Shown piece by piece: positions 54,832 to 64,000 of a stretch of DNA of 64,000 bases (within the stretch, counting starts at the first letter, position 1; each line of letters begins with the position of its first letter). This DNA is from an uncultured Prevotella sp. (GTDB lineage Bacteria; Bacteroidota; Bacteroidia; Bacteroidales; Bacteroidaceae). Location: positions 16,656 through 80,655 of the forward strand of contig CAMOGW010000009.1 in NCBI GenBank assembly GCA_946614435.1, in the 5' to 3' direction. The position numbers were made by a program, and so were the translations under genes. A model generated the notes under the pieces. The model searched no databases, had not been told where the DNA came from, and saw nothing but the letters and a program-made list of their open reading frames with translations.

Positions 54832-55117
54832 TATCATCATCTACCTCCTTGTCGGTATATTGGTCACCAATCTTATCCGAGTGCTTCCGATGACACTGAT
54901 TCATGGTCCCATCAGGAACCGTTTTGTGCGCAGCTTCCTCTACTATGTACCATACGTCACGTTGGCTGTGATGACTTTCCCGGATATGGTGCTGGCCACA
55001 CCGACGCCACTGCCGGGCATCATCGCCCTCTTGGTCGGCATCATTGCTGCCTGGTTCCGCTTCGGCCTGTTCCCCGTGGCCGTCATCTGCTGCGTGATAG
55101 CTTTTATGATGATGTAA
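54818..55117 (+). CDS. azlD: AzlD-family protein
   Basis: Small membrane protein overlapping azlC; TNLIRVLPMTLI...VRSFLYYVPYVTLAVMTFP. Confidence 0.88.
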   Translation: MNQHSIIIYLLVGILVTNLIRVLPMTLIHGPIRNRFVRSFLYYVPYVTLAVMTFPDMVLATPTPLPGIIALLVGIIAAWFRFGLFPVAVICCVIAFMMM

Positions 55118-55150
55118 TTACTAATAAAAAAAATATGATATGACCCGCGT

Positions 55151-56485
55151 ATGAAAAAAACTGTTCTTCTTTCGTTTGTCCTGACCTTCTGTCTCGGCAT
55201 GTATGCACAGACAGATGCCCGGCTGATGGACGACCGTCTGTCGGCTCATGAAGAAATAACCCGAAACCGCTATCTGTGCGGCAGTAACTACCTGGACTAC
55301 GACCGCTATCCGGCCACGAAGCCGCTGACCAAGGCACCGAAGGGCTATGAGCCCTTCTACATGAGCCACTACGGACGGCATGGCTCGCGCTGGCTCATCG
55401 GCAAGCGCGACTACAGCAGGGTGGCCGACGTGCTGGAGAAGGCCGAGGGACAGCAGAAGCTGACGGAGAAGGGCTGCGAGGTGCTGGAACAGCTGCACCG
55501 GTTCATGCCCTCGACGGTGAAGCGGTTGGGCGACCTGACCACGGTGGGCGAGCGCCAGCACCACGGGATAGGCAAGCGCATGACGGAGCACTTCCCCGAG
55601 ATATTCAAGAAGAAAGACGTGGCTGTCGATGCACGCTCTACGGTGGTGCCGCGCTGCATTCTGTCGATGATGGCAGAGTGCGAAGAGCTGATGGCGGCTA
55701 ACCCCACGGCCCGCATCCACAACGACGTGAGCGAGTCGCTGCAGTACTACCTGAACCAGCCGTGGAACGAGCGGCTGAAGGAGCATTCGAAACGCGTGAA
55801 GTGGGAGACGAAGCGGGCTTATCAAGAGCGAATCACGAAGCCGGAACGGCTGATGCAGGTGCTGTTCAACGACCCGCAGTGGGTGAAGGACAGCGTGAAT
55901 GCGGTGAACCTGATGTACGACCTGTTTGAGGTGGCATCCAACATGCAGAGCCACGACACCGATATAGACCTGCTCAGCCTGTTTACTGCCAGCGAGATGT
56001 ACGACCAGTGGCGCTACCGCAACTGGTCGTGGTACCTGAGCTACGGGGCAGCACCGCAGACGGGCGGCATCATGCCTTTCTCGCAGCGCAACCTGTTGCG
56101 CAACATCATTGAGACAGCCGACACGGTGATAGGCCCTTCGGCAGCGCAAGCCCGCACCCAGGCCACGCTGCGCTTTGGCCACGAGGTGTGCGTCATGCCG
56201 CTGGCCTGCCTGCTGGAGCTCGGACAGTGCGGGGTGAGCGTGGAGAACCCCGACTCGCTGGACCGCTACTGGCGCAACTACGACATCTTCCCGATGGGCT
56301 GCAACATTCAGCTGGTGTTCTACCGTCCGAAGCGGGGCCGGCAGGGCGACGTGCTGGTGAAGGCGCTGCTGAACGAGCGCGAGACCACGCTGCCCGTCGG
56401 CACCACGCAGTGGCCCTACTACCGATGGAACGACTTGCGCAGCTACTACATGGAGAAGCTGCGCAAGTATGAGAATGAAAAATAA
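55151..56485 (+). CDS. Histidine-type (acid) phosphatase
   Basis: YMSHYGRHGSRWLIGKRDY active-site motif; signal peptide. Confidence 0.85.
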   Translation: MKKTVLLSFVLTFCLGMYAQTDARLMDDRLSAHEEITRNRYLCGSNYLDYDRYPATKPLTKAPKGYEPFYMSHYGRHGSRWLIGKRDYSRVADVLEKAEGQQKLTEKGCEVLEQLHRFMPSTVKRLGDLTTVGERQHHGIGKRMTEHFPEIFKKKDVAVDARSTVVPRCILSMMAECEELMAANPTARIHNDVSESLQYYLNQPWNERLKEHSKRVKWETKRAYQERITKPERLMQVLFNDPQWVKDSVNAVNLMYDLFEVASNMQSHDTDIDLLSLFTASEMYDQWRYRNWSWYLSYGAAPQTGGIMPFSQRNLLRNIIETADTVIGPSAAQARTQATLRFGHEVCVMPLACLLELGQCGVSVENPDSLDRYWRNYDIFPMGCNIQLVFYRPKRGRQGDVLVKALLNERETTLPVGTTQWPYYRWNDLRSYYMEKLRKYENEK

Positions 56486-56495
56486 GGGAGGGGGA

Positions 56496-57002
56496 TTACT
56501 TCTTCAGACGGAAAAAGCCGTAGCTGCGGCCATCGCCGAGAGAGGGCAAATCGGTGCCTTCATGAAGGTCGAGCACCAGCGACATGCCGCTCTGGCTGGA
56601 GTTGATCTCATCGAACTCAAGGGTGTAGCTGCAAGTGTCGTAGCCGTTGATGAGCTTGTCTAAGTGCAGATAAGTTCTGTTGCCATTGACGTTGACCACG
56701 CGGTAAGTGCCTTTGTATTCGCGCTTCTCGGTGGCGTTCTTCTCGGTGGTTCGCTGCGAAGTAAGAATGCAGGTTTGCGAGCCGAAATAAATTTTCTTGA
56801 GATAGCGCATGCAGAACTCGTCGATGGAACTGGGAATGACGATACCGTTCTCCTGCACATTCCACGTGGATTCTACAAAATATGTTGGCTGCACATTGCC
56901 TTTCACTGGCGGCTGATAGTCTTCCTGATTCTTCTGGCAAGCCACTATCGACACGCCCAACATGACAAGCATGAATGACTTTAACAGGTGGTTTATATGC
57001 AT
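56496..57002 (-). CDS. Lipoprotein, hypothetical
   Basis: Lipobox VSIVACQKN. Confidence 0.75.
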   Translation of the reverse strand: MHINHLLKSFMLVMLGVSIVACQKNQEDYQPPVKGNVQPTYFVESTWNVQENGIVIPSSIDEFCMRYLKKIYFGSQTCILTSQRTTEKNATEKREYKGTYRVVNVNGNRTYLHLDKLINGYDTCSYTLEFDEINSSQSGMSLVLDLHEGTDLPSLGDGRSYGFFRLKK

Positions 57003-57179
57003 ATTACTATTGTTTATGACGTGATAGTGTGCGCAAAATTACATATTTTTTCCATTCTGCCAAAATCTTTTTTCTCGAAAAAGGATTTTTTCCTTGCAAA
57101 ATATGCCAAATTATTGTACCTTTGCAACAATATGCAATAATCTGATTTTAATGATTACCAAATAATAAAAAAGAAAACG

Positions 57180-58421
57180 ATGAGCAGAGTACTGATGATT
57201 GGCGCCGGTGGCGTCGCAACGGTAGCGGCATTCAAGATAGTGCAGAATGCCGACGTATTCACTGAGTTCATGATTGCCAGCCGTCGTAAGGCTAAGTGCG
57301 ACGCGCTGGTGGAGGCCATCCGCCAGAAGGGCTACACCATGCCCATACAGACGGCACAGGTCGATGCCGACGACGTGGAGCAGCTGAAGGCGCTCTTCTC
57401 CGGCTTCAAGCCTGAGCTGGTGATTAATCTTGCCCTGCCTTATCAGGACCTCACCATCATGGATGCCTGTCTGGCCTGCGGCTGCAGCTATCTTGACACG
57501 GCCAACTATGAGCCGAAAGACGAGGCCCACTTCGAGTATTCATGGCAGTGGGCCTATCGCGACCGCTTCCGCGAGGCCGGGCTGACCGCCATCCTGGGCT
57601 GCGGATTCGATCCGGGCGTGACGAGCATCTTCACCGCCTACGCTGCCAAGCATCACTTCAAGGAGATGCAGTATCTGGACATCGTGGACTGCAACGCAGG
57701 CGACCACCACAAGGCATTTGCCACCAACTTCAACCCTGAGATCAACATTCGCGAGATTACGCAGAAGGGACTCTACTGGGAAGACGGCAAGTGGGTGGAG
57801 ACCGAGCCGCTGGAGATTCACAAGGACCTGACCTATCCCGAGATAGGACCGCGCGACAGCTATCTGCTGCACCACGAAGAGATAGAGTCGCTGGTCATTA
57901 ACTATCCCACCATCAGGCGCGCCCGTTTCTGGATGACCTTCGGCCAGCAGTATCTGAAGCATCTGGAGGTAATCCAGAACATCGGCATGAGCCGCATTGA
58001 CGAGGTGGAGTACGAGGCTCCGCTGGCCGACGGCTCCGGCAAGACGGTGAAGGTGAAGATTGTGCCGCTGCAGTTCCTGAAGGCTGTGCTGCCCAATCCG
58101 CAGGACCTGGGCGAGAACTACGAGGGTCAGACCTCTATCGGCTGTCGCATTCGCGGCATCGGACAGGATGGCAAGGAACACACCTATTATATATATAATA
58201 ACTGCTCGCACCGCGCAGCCTACGAAGAGACGGGCATGCAGGGCGTGAGCTACACCACGGGTGTGCCGGCCATGATTGGTGCCATGATGTTCTGCAAGGG
58301 ACTGTGGCGCAAGCCCGGCGTGTTCAACGTGGAGGAGTTCGATCCCGATCCCTTCATGGAACAGCTGAACAAGCAGGGACTGCCCTGGCACGAGATACAC
58401 GACGGCGACCTGGAGCTGTGA
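57180..58421 (+). CDS. Saccharopine dehydrogenase family (carboxynorspermidine synthase-like)
   Basis: VLMIGAGGVATVAAFKI; GFDPGVTSIFTAYAAKHHF; TACCTTTGC promoter upstream. Confidence 0.9.
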   Translation: MSRVLMIGAGGVATVAAFKIVQNADVFTEFMIASRRKAKCDALVEAIRQKGYTMPIQTAQVDADDVEQLKALFSGFKPELVINLALPYQDLTIMDACLACGCSYLDTANYEPKDEAHFEYSWQWAYRDRFREAGLTAILGCGFDPGVTSIFTAYAAKHHFKEMQYLDIVDCNAGDHHKAFATNFNPEINIREITQKGLYWEDGKWVETEPLEIHKDLTYPEIGPRDSYLLHHEEIESLVINYPTIRRARFWMTFGQQYLKHLEVIQNIGMSRIDEVEYEAPLADGSGKTVKVKIVPLQFLKAVLPNPQDLGENYEGQTSIGCRIRGIGQDGKEHTYYIYNNCSHRAAYEETGMQGVSYTTGVPAMIGAMMFCKGLWRKPGVFNVEEFDPDPFMEQLNKQGLPWHEIHDGDLEL

Positions 58422-58466
58422 TCCATTGGCAAGAAAATAACTACATAATAACACAAGAACACCTTT

Positions 58467-59498
58467 ATGGCAAAGAAAGAAACTGAGGGCGAGGTACTGA
58501 ACCCTCAACAGGAGAAACTGAAAGCCCTGCAGGCGGCCATGTCGAAGATAGAAAAAGACTTCGGCAAGGGCAGCATCATGCGCATGGGCGAAGAAAAAAT
58601 AGAGAACGTTGAGGTGATCTCCACCGGCTCGATAGCACTGAACGCAGCACTGGGCGTGGGCGGCTATCCTAAGGGACGAATCATTGAGATCTATGGACCG
58701 GAATCGAGCGGTAAGACGACACTGGCCATCCACGCTATTGCCGAGGCTCAGAAGGCTGGCGGCATTGCTGCCTTCATTGATGCCGAGCATGCCTTCGACC
58801 GCTTCTATGCTCAGAAGTTGGGCGTAGATATAGACAATCTCTACATCTCGCAGCCCGACAACGGCGAGCAGGCACTCGAGATAGCCGACCAGCTCATTCG
58901 CTCGGCTGCCATCGACATCATCGTGATCGACTCGGTGGCTGCGCTCACTCCGAAAAAGGAGATTGAGGGCGACATGGGCGACTCAGCCGTCGGTCTGCAT
59001 GCCCGACTGATGAGCCAGGCACTGCGCAAGGTGACTTCGACCATCGCCAAGACCAATACCACCTGCATCTTTATCAACCAGTTGCGTGAGAAGATTGGCG
59101 TGATGTTCGGCAACCCCGAGACCACCACAGGTGGCAATGCGCTGAAGTTCTATGCCTCGGTGCGACTCGACATCCGTCGCGTCACCACCATCAAGGATGG
59201 CGACAACGTGATTGGCAATCAGGTGCGCGTGAAGGTGGTGAAGAACAAGGTGGCTCCTCCCTTCCGCAAGGCTGAGTTCGAAATCACCTTTGGCGAGGGT
59301 ATCTCGAAGATTGGCGAGATTGTTGACCTTGGCGTAGAGCTGGGCATCATCAAGAAGAGCGGCTCGTGGTTCAGTTATGGCGATTCCAGACTGGCGCAGG
59401 GGCGCGACGCCACCAAGGAGCTGCTCAGGGATAATCCTGAACTGTGCGAAGAGCTGGAAGCACAGATCATGGAAAAACTGAAGGAGCAGAACGTGTAA
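58467..59498 (+). CDS. recA: Recombinase A
   Basis: [56 protein letters not shown]. Confidence 0.98.
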   Translation: MAKKETEGEVLNPQQEKLKALQAAMSKIEKDFGKGSIMRMGEEKIENVEVISTGSIALNAALGVGGYPKGRIIEIYGPESSGKTTLAIHAIAEAQKAGGIAAFIDAEHAFDRFYAQKLGVDIDNLYISQPDNGEQALEIADQLIRSAAIDIIVIDSVAALTPKKEIEGDMGDSAVGLHARLMSQALRKVTSTIAKTNTTCIFINQLREKIGVMFGNPETTTGGNALKFYASVRLDIRRVTTIKDGDNVIGNQVRVKVVKNKVAPPFRKAEFEITFGEGISKIGEIVDLGVELGIIKKSGSWFSYGDSRLAQGRDATKELLRDNPELCEELEAQIMEKLKEQNV

Positions 59499-59524
59499 AC
59501 GATTCGGAATAGTGCAAAAAGAAA

Positions 59525-59562
59525 GAAGTGGGCGGGACCTCAAGGTCTTGCCCACTTCTTCT
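59525..59562 (+). terminator. Rho-independent terminator after recA
   Basis: GAAGTGGGC-gg-GACCT-ca-AGGTC-tt-GCCCACTTC-ttctt. Confidence 0.85.
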
Positions 59563-59596
59563 TCGTAGCTCGGCTTGTGCTGTCTGCGTCTTGCTG

Positions 59597-60946
59597 TTAC
59601 TTCACATACTTCACCTTCTTTGTTGAGGAGTTGAAGATCACCGTGCAGTTGTTGCCGCTGATGCCCGAGCTATATACCCACATGTACTCTCCTTTGTTGT
59701 TATGCACTTTGGTGTCGGGCTCGCCCAGTGCCAGCTTCACCTCGGTCTCATTGAATCCGCTATGAACGATGGAGCGGCGTATGTCGGCCAGGTGCTCTTG
59801 CTTCACACCCTCAATGGTGCCTACGTTGCCGCTGGCAAAGAGGTGATAGAAGTAATCGTCGTCAGAAAGGTCGTTGCCGTTGTTGTCCTTATAGTCTTTT
59901 CCGTCATTAAGGAAGCTCACCTTCTTCTTGTACTTCTTGCCATCTTTCTCGAATGTCATTCTGACATACTCAGTGCCGCCTACGCCCGTAGCGCCTACAA
60001 CGGTGAAGCCTGTCAGACGGGGAATGGCTTCAATATTGCCCTTTTCGTTTTCCAGCTCAAGCCTGCGGAGGGTGAACACACGCATGCCTATGTATTTGCG
60101 GTATTGCTGGTCGTGTGCCATCTTGTCAGCCAGCATCTCAAACGAGCCCTCAAACGTGTGCTTGATGACATCGTCTTCAGTAAACTCATGATCGCTCATG
60201 CCACTATTGGTGCGGCTGAGCGCCACGTTCTGGAAGAACTCGCGGCCTTCGTCGTCTTGCACAATCAGCTTCACGGGATAGTTGCGCGTTCCCACACCGG
60301 CTGCCACCACAGTCACCTCGATGGGTTCGGGCAGCTCTATCTTCTCATAGCCATAGCTCGTAGTGCTGACATCTACATTATATGTCTTACGCTTAGTGAT
60401 CAGGCGCTTACCCACTAGCAAGTCGATTGCTATGTCAACATCGCCCAGATATGCCAGCGTAGGCACGCCGTGCTTGGTGAAACAGTAGTCGTCGAACTTG
60501 TTTGTGGGCAACTCGAAATAGTATGGCGTTCCGTCGGCCTCGTCTTCAAAGTTGACACGCTCATGCAGTTCGTTCTCGCCGGAATGGCCTTTATAGACCA
60601 GAATCTTATGGCGCAGCGACATGCTGCTGACCATGCTGCCGGTGCTGTCGCAGAAGGTGCGAATCACCATGTCCTTCTTGTCGGGAATCACCATGAAGCG
60701 CATGCCTTCCTTCCAGTCGCACATGCTCTGGTAGGGGAAATTCTTCTGAATGAAGCTCACTGCTGTCGTCTGGTCGTCGGCCTTCTCCTTCTCTTCAGGC
60801 ACTTCCTCGGCTTTCTCCTCGGTGAAGATAATGTTGTTGGTCCACACCAGATACTTGTTGTTGGGATCACGAGTCTGCGCCTCTGCCGTTACGCCCAGCA
60901 ATAAGGCCGCAGCCATCAAAACCATCCTTTTCATCATGTATGTCAT
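59597..60946 (-). CDS. Secreted hypothetical protein
   Basis: Signal peptide MKRMVLMAAALLLGVTAEAQ; C-terminal SmpA-like ALGEPDTKVHNNKGEYMWVYS. Confidence 0.7.
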   Translation of the reverse strand: MTYMMKRMVLMAAALLLGVTAEAQTRDPNNKYLVWTNNIIFTEEKAEEVPEEKEKADDQTTAVSFIQKNFPYQSMCDWKEGMRFMVIPDKKDMVIRTFCDSTGSMVSSMSLRHKILVYKGHSGENELHERVNFEDEADGTPYYFELPTNKFDDYCFTKHGVPTLAYLGDVDIAIDLLVGKRLITKRKTYNVDVSTTSYGYEKIELPEPIEVTVVAAGVGTRNYPVKLIVQDDEGREFFQNVALSRTNSGMSDHEFTEDDVIKHTFEGSFEMLADKMAHDQQYRKYIGMRVFTLRRLELENEKGNIEAIPRLTGFTVVGATGVGGTEYVRMTFEKDGKKYKKKVSFLNDGKDYKDNNGNDLSDDDYFYHLFASGNVGTIEGVKQEHLADIRRSIVHSGFNETEVKLALGEPDTKVHNNKGEYMWVYSSGISGNNCTVIFNSSTKKVKYVK

Positions 60947-61129
60947 TTTGTGATTTCTATTGGTTTATAGCGATGCAAAGATAGGAAATCTTTTCCATAA
61001 TATGCCAAAATGTCGTAATAAATGGCAGATTCTTGAGAAAAATTATACTTTTGGCATGCGCTTTGCTATTTATAGAGTGGCTAATGCCGAGTAAACTGAA
61101 TAATAACAAATAAAAAAAGAATAAGAATT

Positions 61130-63046
61130 ATGGGAAAGATTATTGGAATTGACTTAGGTACAACAAACTCGTGTGTATCTGTTTTCGAAGGCAACGAGCC
61201 TGTCGTGATCGCTAACAGCGAAGGCAAGCGCACAACGCCTTCAGTAGTAGGCTTCGTAGAAGGTGGCGAGCGCAAGATTGGCGATCCTGCCAAGCGTCAG
61301 GCCATCACAAATCCGCAGAAGACGGTTTACTCCATCAAGCGCTTCATGGGTGAGACCTGGGCACAGACGGAGAAGGAAATCTCTCGCGTACCGTTTAAAG
61401 TAGTGAATGAGGGCGGCTATCCCCGAGTTGATATCGACGGTCGTAAATATACACCGCAGGAAATCTCGGCTATGGTGCTGCAGAAGATGAAGAAGACCGC
61501 TGAGGACTATCTGGGACAGGAAGTGACCGATGCCGTCATCACAGTGCCTGCCTACTTCTCTGACTCACAGCGTCAGGCCACGAAAGAGGCTGGCCAGATT
61601 GCCGGTCTGAATGTGCGCCGTATCGTCAACGAGCCTACGGCAGCTGCTCTGGCTTACGGTATCGACAAGACCAATAAGGATATGAAGATTGCCGTGTTCG
61701 ACCTCGGTGGCGGTACATTCGATATCTCAATCCTTGACTTCGGTGGCGGTGTGTTCGAAGTGCTTTCTACCAATGGTGATACCCATCTGGGTGGTGACGA
61801 CTTCGACCAGGTGATCATCGACTGGCTGGTTGACGAGTTCCGTCACGACGAGGGTGCCGATCTGAAGAGCGATCCTATGGCCATGCAGCGCTTGAAGGAA
61901 GCTGCTGAGAAGGCAAAGATTGAGCTGTCAAGCTCTACCTCAACTGAGATCAACCTGCCTTACATCACTGCAACGGCTGCAGGTCCTAAGCACCTCATCA
62001 AGACTCTGACTCGTGCTAAGTTCGAGCAGCTGGCTCACAATCTGATTCAGGCTTGCCTCGTGCCCTGTCAGAATGCCGTTCGCGATGCCGGCATCTCAGT
62101 GAACGATATTGACGAGGTGATTCTCGTTGGTGGTTCAAGCCGTATTCCTGCTGTGCAGACACTGGTGAAGAACTACTTTGGCAAGGAGCCTTCAAAGGGC
62201 GTGAACCCCGATGAGGTGGTAGCAGTAGGCGCAGCCATTCAGGGCGCTATTCTGAATCAGGAGACAGGTCAGGACATCGTGCTGCTCGACGTCACTCCGC
62301 TGACACTGGGTATCGAGACCCTCGGTGGCGTAATGACCAAGCTCATTGATGCCAACTCAACCATCCCCTGCAAGAAGAGCGAGACCTTCTCTACTGCAGC
62401 CGACAATCAGACAGAGGTGACCATCCATGTGCTGCAGGGCGAGCGCCCGATGGCCGCACAGAACAAGAGCATCGGACAGTTCAACCTCACCGGCATAGCT
62501 CCCGCTCGTCGCGGTGTGCCTCAGATTGAGGTGACGTTCGACATCGATGCCAACGGTATCTTGAAAGTTTCTGCCAAGGATAAGGCAACAGGCAAGGAGC
62601 AGGCCATCCGCATCGAGGCTTCGTCGGGTCTCTCTCAGGAGGAAATCGACCGCATGAAGGCTGAGGCCGAGCAGAATGCTGAGAATGATAAGAAGGAGCG
62701 TGAGCGCATCGACAAGATGAATCAGGCCGACTCCATGATTTTCCAGACCGAGACCTTCCTCAACGAGAATGGTGACAAGCTCGGTGCCGACAAGGGCAAT
62801 GTGGAGCAGGCACTCCAGCAGTTGAAGGATGCTCACAAAGGTGGTGACATCACTGCCATTGACAATGCCATCAACAACCTCAATCAGGTCATGCAGGCTG
62901 CTTCTGCCAAGATGTACCAGCAAGGTCAGGCAGGTCCTCAGCCCGGAGCTCAGCAGGCAGGAGGCGCAGGCTTCCAAGGTGGTCAGCAGGCCCAGTCGAA
63001 TCCTAATGACAACATTCAGGATGCCGACTTCGAGGAGGTGAAATGA
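61130..63046 (+). CDS. dnaK: Chaperone DnaK
   Basis: [21 protein letters not shown]; full-length Hsp70. Confidence 0.99.
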   Translation: MGKIIGIDLGTTNSCVSVFEGNEPVVIANSEGKRTTPSVVGFVEGGERKIGDPAKRQAITNPQKTVYSIKRFMGETWAQTEKEISRVPFKVVNEGGYPRVDIDGRKYTPQEISAMVLQKMKKTAEDYLGQEVTDAVITVPAYFSDSQRQATKEAGQIAGLNVRRIVNEPTAAALAYGIDKTNKDMKIAVFDLGGGTFDISILDFGGGVFEVLSTNGDTHLGGDDFDQVIIDWLVDEFRHDEGADLKSDPMAMQRLKEAAEKAKIELSSSTSTEINLPYITATAAGPKHLIKTLTRAKFEQLAHNLIQACLVPCQNAVRDAGISVNDIDEVILVGGSSRIPAVQTLVKNYFGKEPSKGVNPDEVVAVGAAIQGAILNQETGQDIVLLDVTPLTLGIETLGGVMTKLIDANSTIPCKKSETFSTAADNQTEVTIHVLQGERPMAAQNKSIGQFNLTGIAPARRGVPQIEVTFDIDANGILKVSAKDKATGKEQAIRIEASSGLSQEEIDRMKAEAEQNAENDKKERERIDKMNQADSMIFQTETFLNENGDKLGADKGNVEQALQQLKDAHKGGDITAIDNAINNLNQVMQAASAKMYQQGQAGPQPGAQQAGGAGFQGGQQAQSNPNDNIQDADFEEVK

Positions 63047-63078
63047 GACGCATAAGCAAAGACATAACAAAACACTGT

Positions 63079-63125
63079 CAAATGGCGTGTAGCTCTGGTG
63101 AGTTACACGCCATTTGCTTTTTATG
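63079..63125 (+). terminator. Rho-independent terminator after dnaK
   Basis: CAAATGGCGTGTA...TACACGCCATTTG-ctttttat. Confidence 0.88.
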
Positions 63126-63234
63126 GGCTCATGTTTTCTATGTGCTTATTCAGCCTTTTTTTACGGCTTTTTTGTTACATGTGTGTAGCTAGACTTAATG
63201 GTAGATTATATCAACAGAGATACCGAGATTATTC

Positions 63235-63330
63235 TCAAAGCTTCCATTTTTGATCAAGTGCTATATGAAGCAGTCTGATTTCTTCCTTTGGCATAGCCAT
63301 AAGTATTTTCTTTACTGTTGCTTTTGACAT
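63235..63330 (-). CDS. Short ORF (31 aa), possible truncated protein
   Basis: MSKATVKKILMAMPKEEIRLLHIALDQKWKL*; overlaps the 3' end of the RhuM-like ORF. Confidence 0.3.
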   Translation of the reverse strand: MSKATVKKILMAMPKEEIRLLHIALDQKWKL

Positions 63331-63995
63331 AATCCGAAAATGGTTGTATGTCGATTGAACTTGTACGGGTACTTGTATGGGTAGTGGTATTCTTTCAGAA
63401 CTTGTGTTGCCCAGATACGGAACTGGGTAGCCTCGTAGCTATTTACGCGATAACCTACGGCAATGACCACATCAAGGTTATACATCATCACCTCACCCGA
63501 CCATTTGTCCGAAGGTATTCGAATTTTTCTAATAGTATCGGACAAATGTATCTCCCCACTCTGTTCTATTTGGTCAAGATGGTAGTTAATTGTAGGAACT
63601 GTCACGCCAAATAGTTCTGCCATCCTCTGTTGCGAAAGCCAGAAAGTATTGGTGTCGAAGATAACTTGAACCTGTACTTTCCCATGTCCACCTCTGTACA
63701 TGAGTACTGAAGACTCCATGCTTCTCACCGCCACATCAGGAGTCATGGTTGCGCTGAAATATTGCTGTGCTGCCTTTACCATCTCTTTCTTTTGGTCAGC
63801 ATTCATAGCCACAGCCATACAAGCTGCACGTGAAAGGCGAATGCTCGTCACTTCTCTTACTGCGCCATTGCCTAACTCTGCCATCTCGGTTATCTCCACA
63901 AAATGCTCTCCAAGATGATAGCCCTTCTGCGATGTCCATGCCTGAGCCTTGGCTATGACACGTTCAAAGTTCCAGTACTTGCCATAGCCCATCAC
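63312..63995 (-). CDS. RhuM-family protein with DinD-like N-terminal segment (5' end may lie outside window)
   Basis: GYGKYWNFERVIAKAQ (DinD-like) then VIFDTNTFWLSQQRMAELFGVTVPTINYHLDQI...YNLDVVIAVGYRVNSYEATQFRIWATQVLKEY (RhuM). Confidence 0.8.
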   Translation of the reverse strand: MMGYGKYWNFERVIAKAQAWTSQKGYHLGEHFVEITEMAELGNGAVREVTSIRLSRAACMAVAMNADQKKEMVKAAQQYFSATMTPDVAVRSMESSVLMYRGGHGKVQVQVIFDTNTFWLSQQRMAELFGVTVPTINYHLDQIEQSGEIHLSDTIRKIRIPSDKWSGEVMMYNLDVVIAVGYRVNSYEATQFRIWATQVLKEYHYPYKYPYKFNRHTTIFGLCQKQQ

Positions 63996-64000
63996 TCGCG

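Overview
This 64 kb window has the gene content and promoter style (TAnnTTTG -7 boxes) of a Bacteroidales chromosome, probably Prevotella-like. Most of it is housekeeping or cell-surface sequence: pyrH, birA, nadK, trxA, ompA-like, tsaE, porX, a PorW/SprE-like TPR lipoprotein, aroA, recA, dnaK, azlCD, two SF1 helicase-nucleases, a GH43-like enzyme and a large secreted protein. The main accessory region is ~12 kb between a C1-peptidase gene and tRNA-His (about 3990-15990). It holds (i) an array of ~11-bp degenerate repeats, (ii) a compact seven-gene minus-strand operon (12745->5100), and (iii) an XRE / HNH nuclease / methyltransferase-HIT operon. Operon (ii) encodes an EndoIII/HhH-GPD-like Fe-S protein, two paralogous RlmN-like radical SAM proteins (one fused to a calcineurin-like phosphoesterase), a predicted winged-helix protein, a P-loop ATPase, a small unknown protein and a PIN nuclease. 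It is my best candidate for an undescribed nucleic-acid modification/defence system. Both radical SAM proteins have an unusual C-x8-C-x2-C cluster motif. They keep the RlmN C-terminal catalytic Cys context but have Thr where RlmN has its second catalytic Cys. The second main observation is a pair of long intergenic palindromes (24342-24453 and 53799-53912). Their GCAG and ATAG tetranucleotides are swapped between arms and centre, and pairing of the diverged outer arm is kept by G-U wobbles, suggesting a structured repeat family. All calls are by reading; no database search was run.
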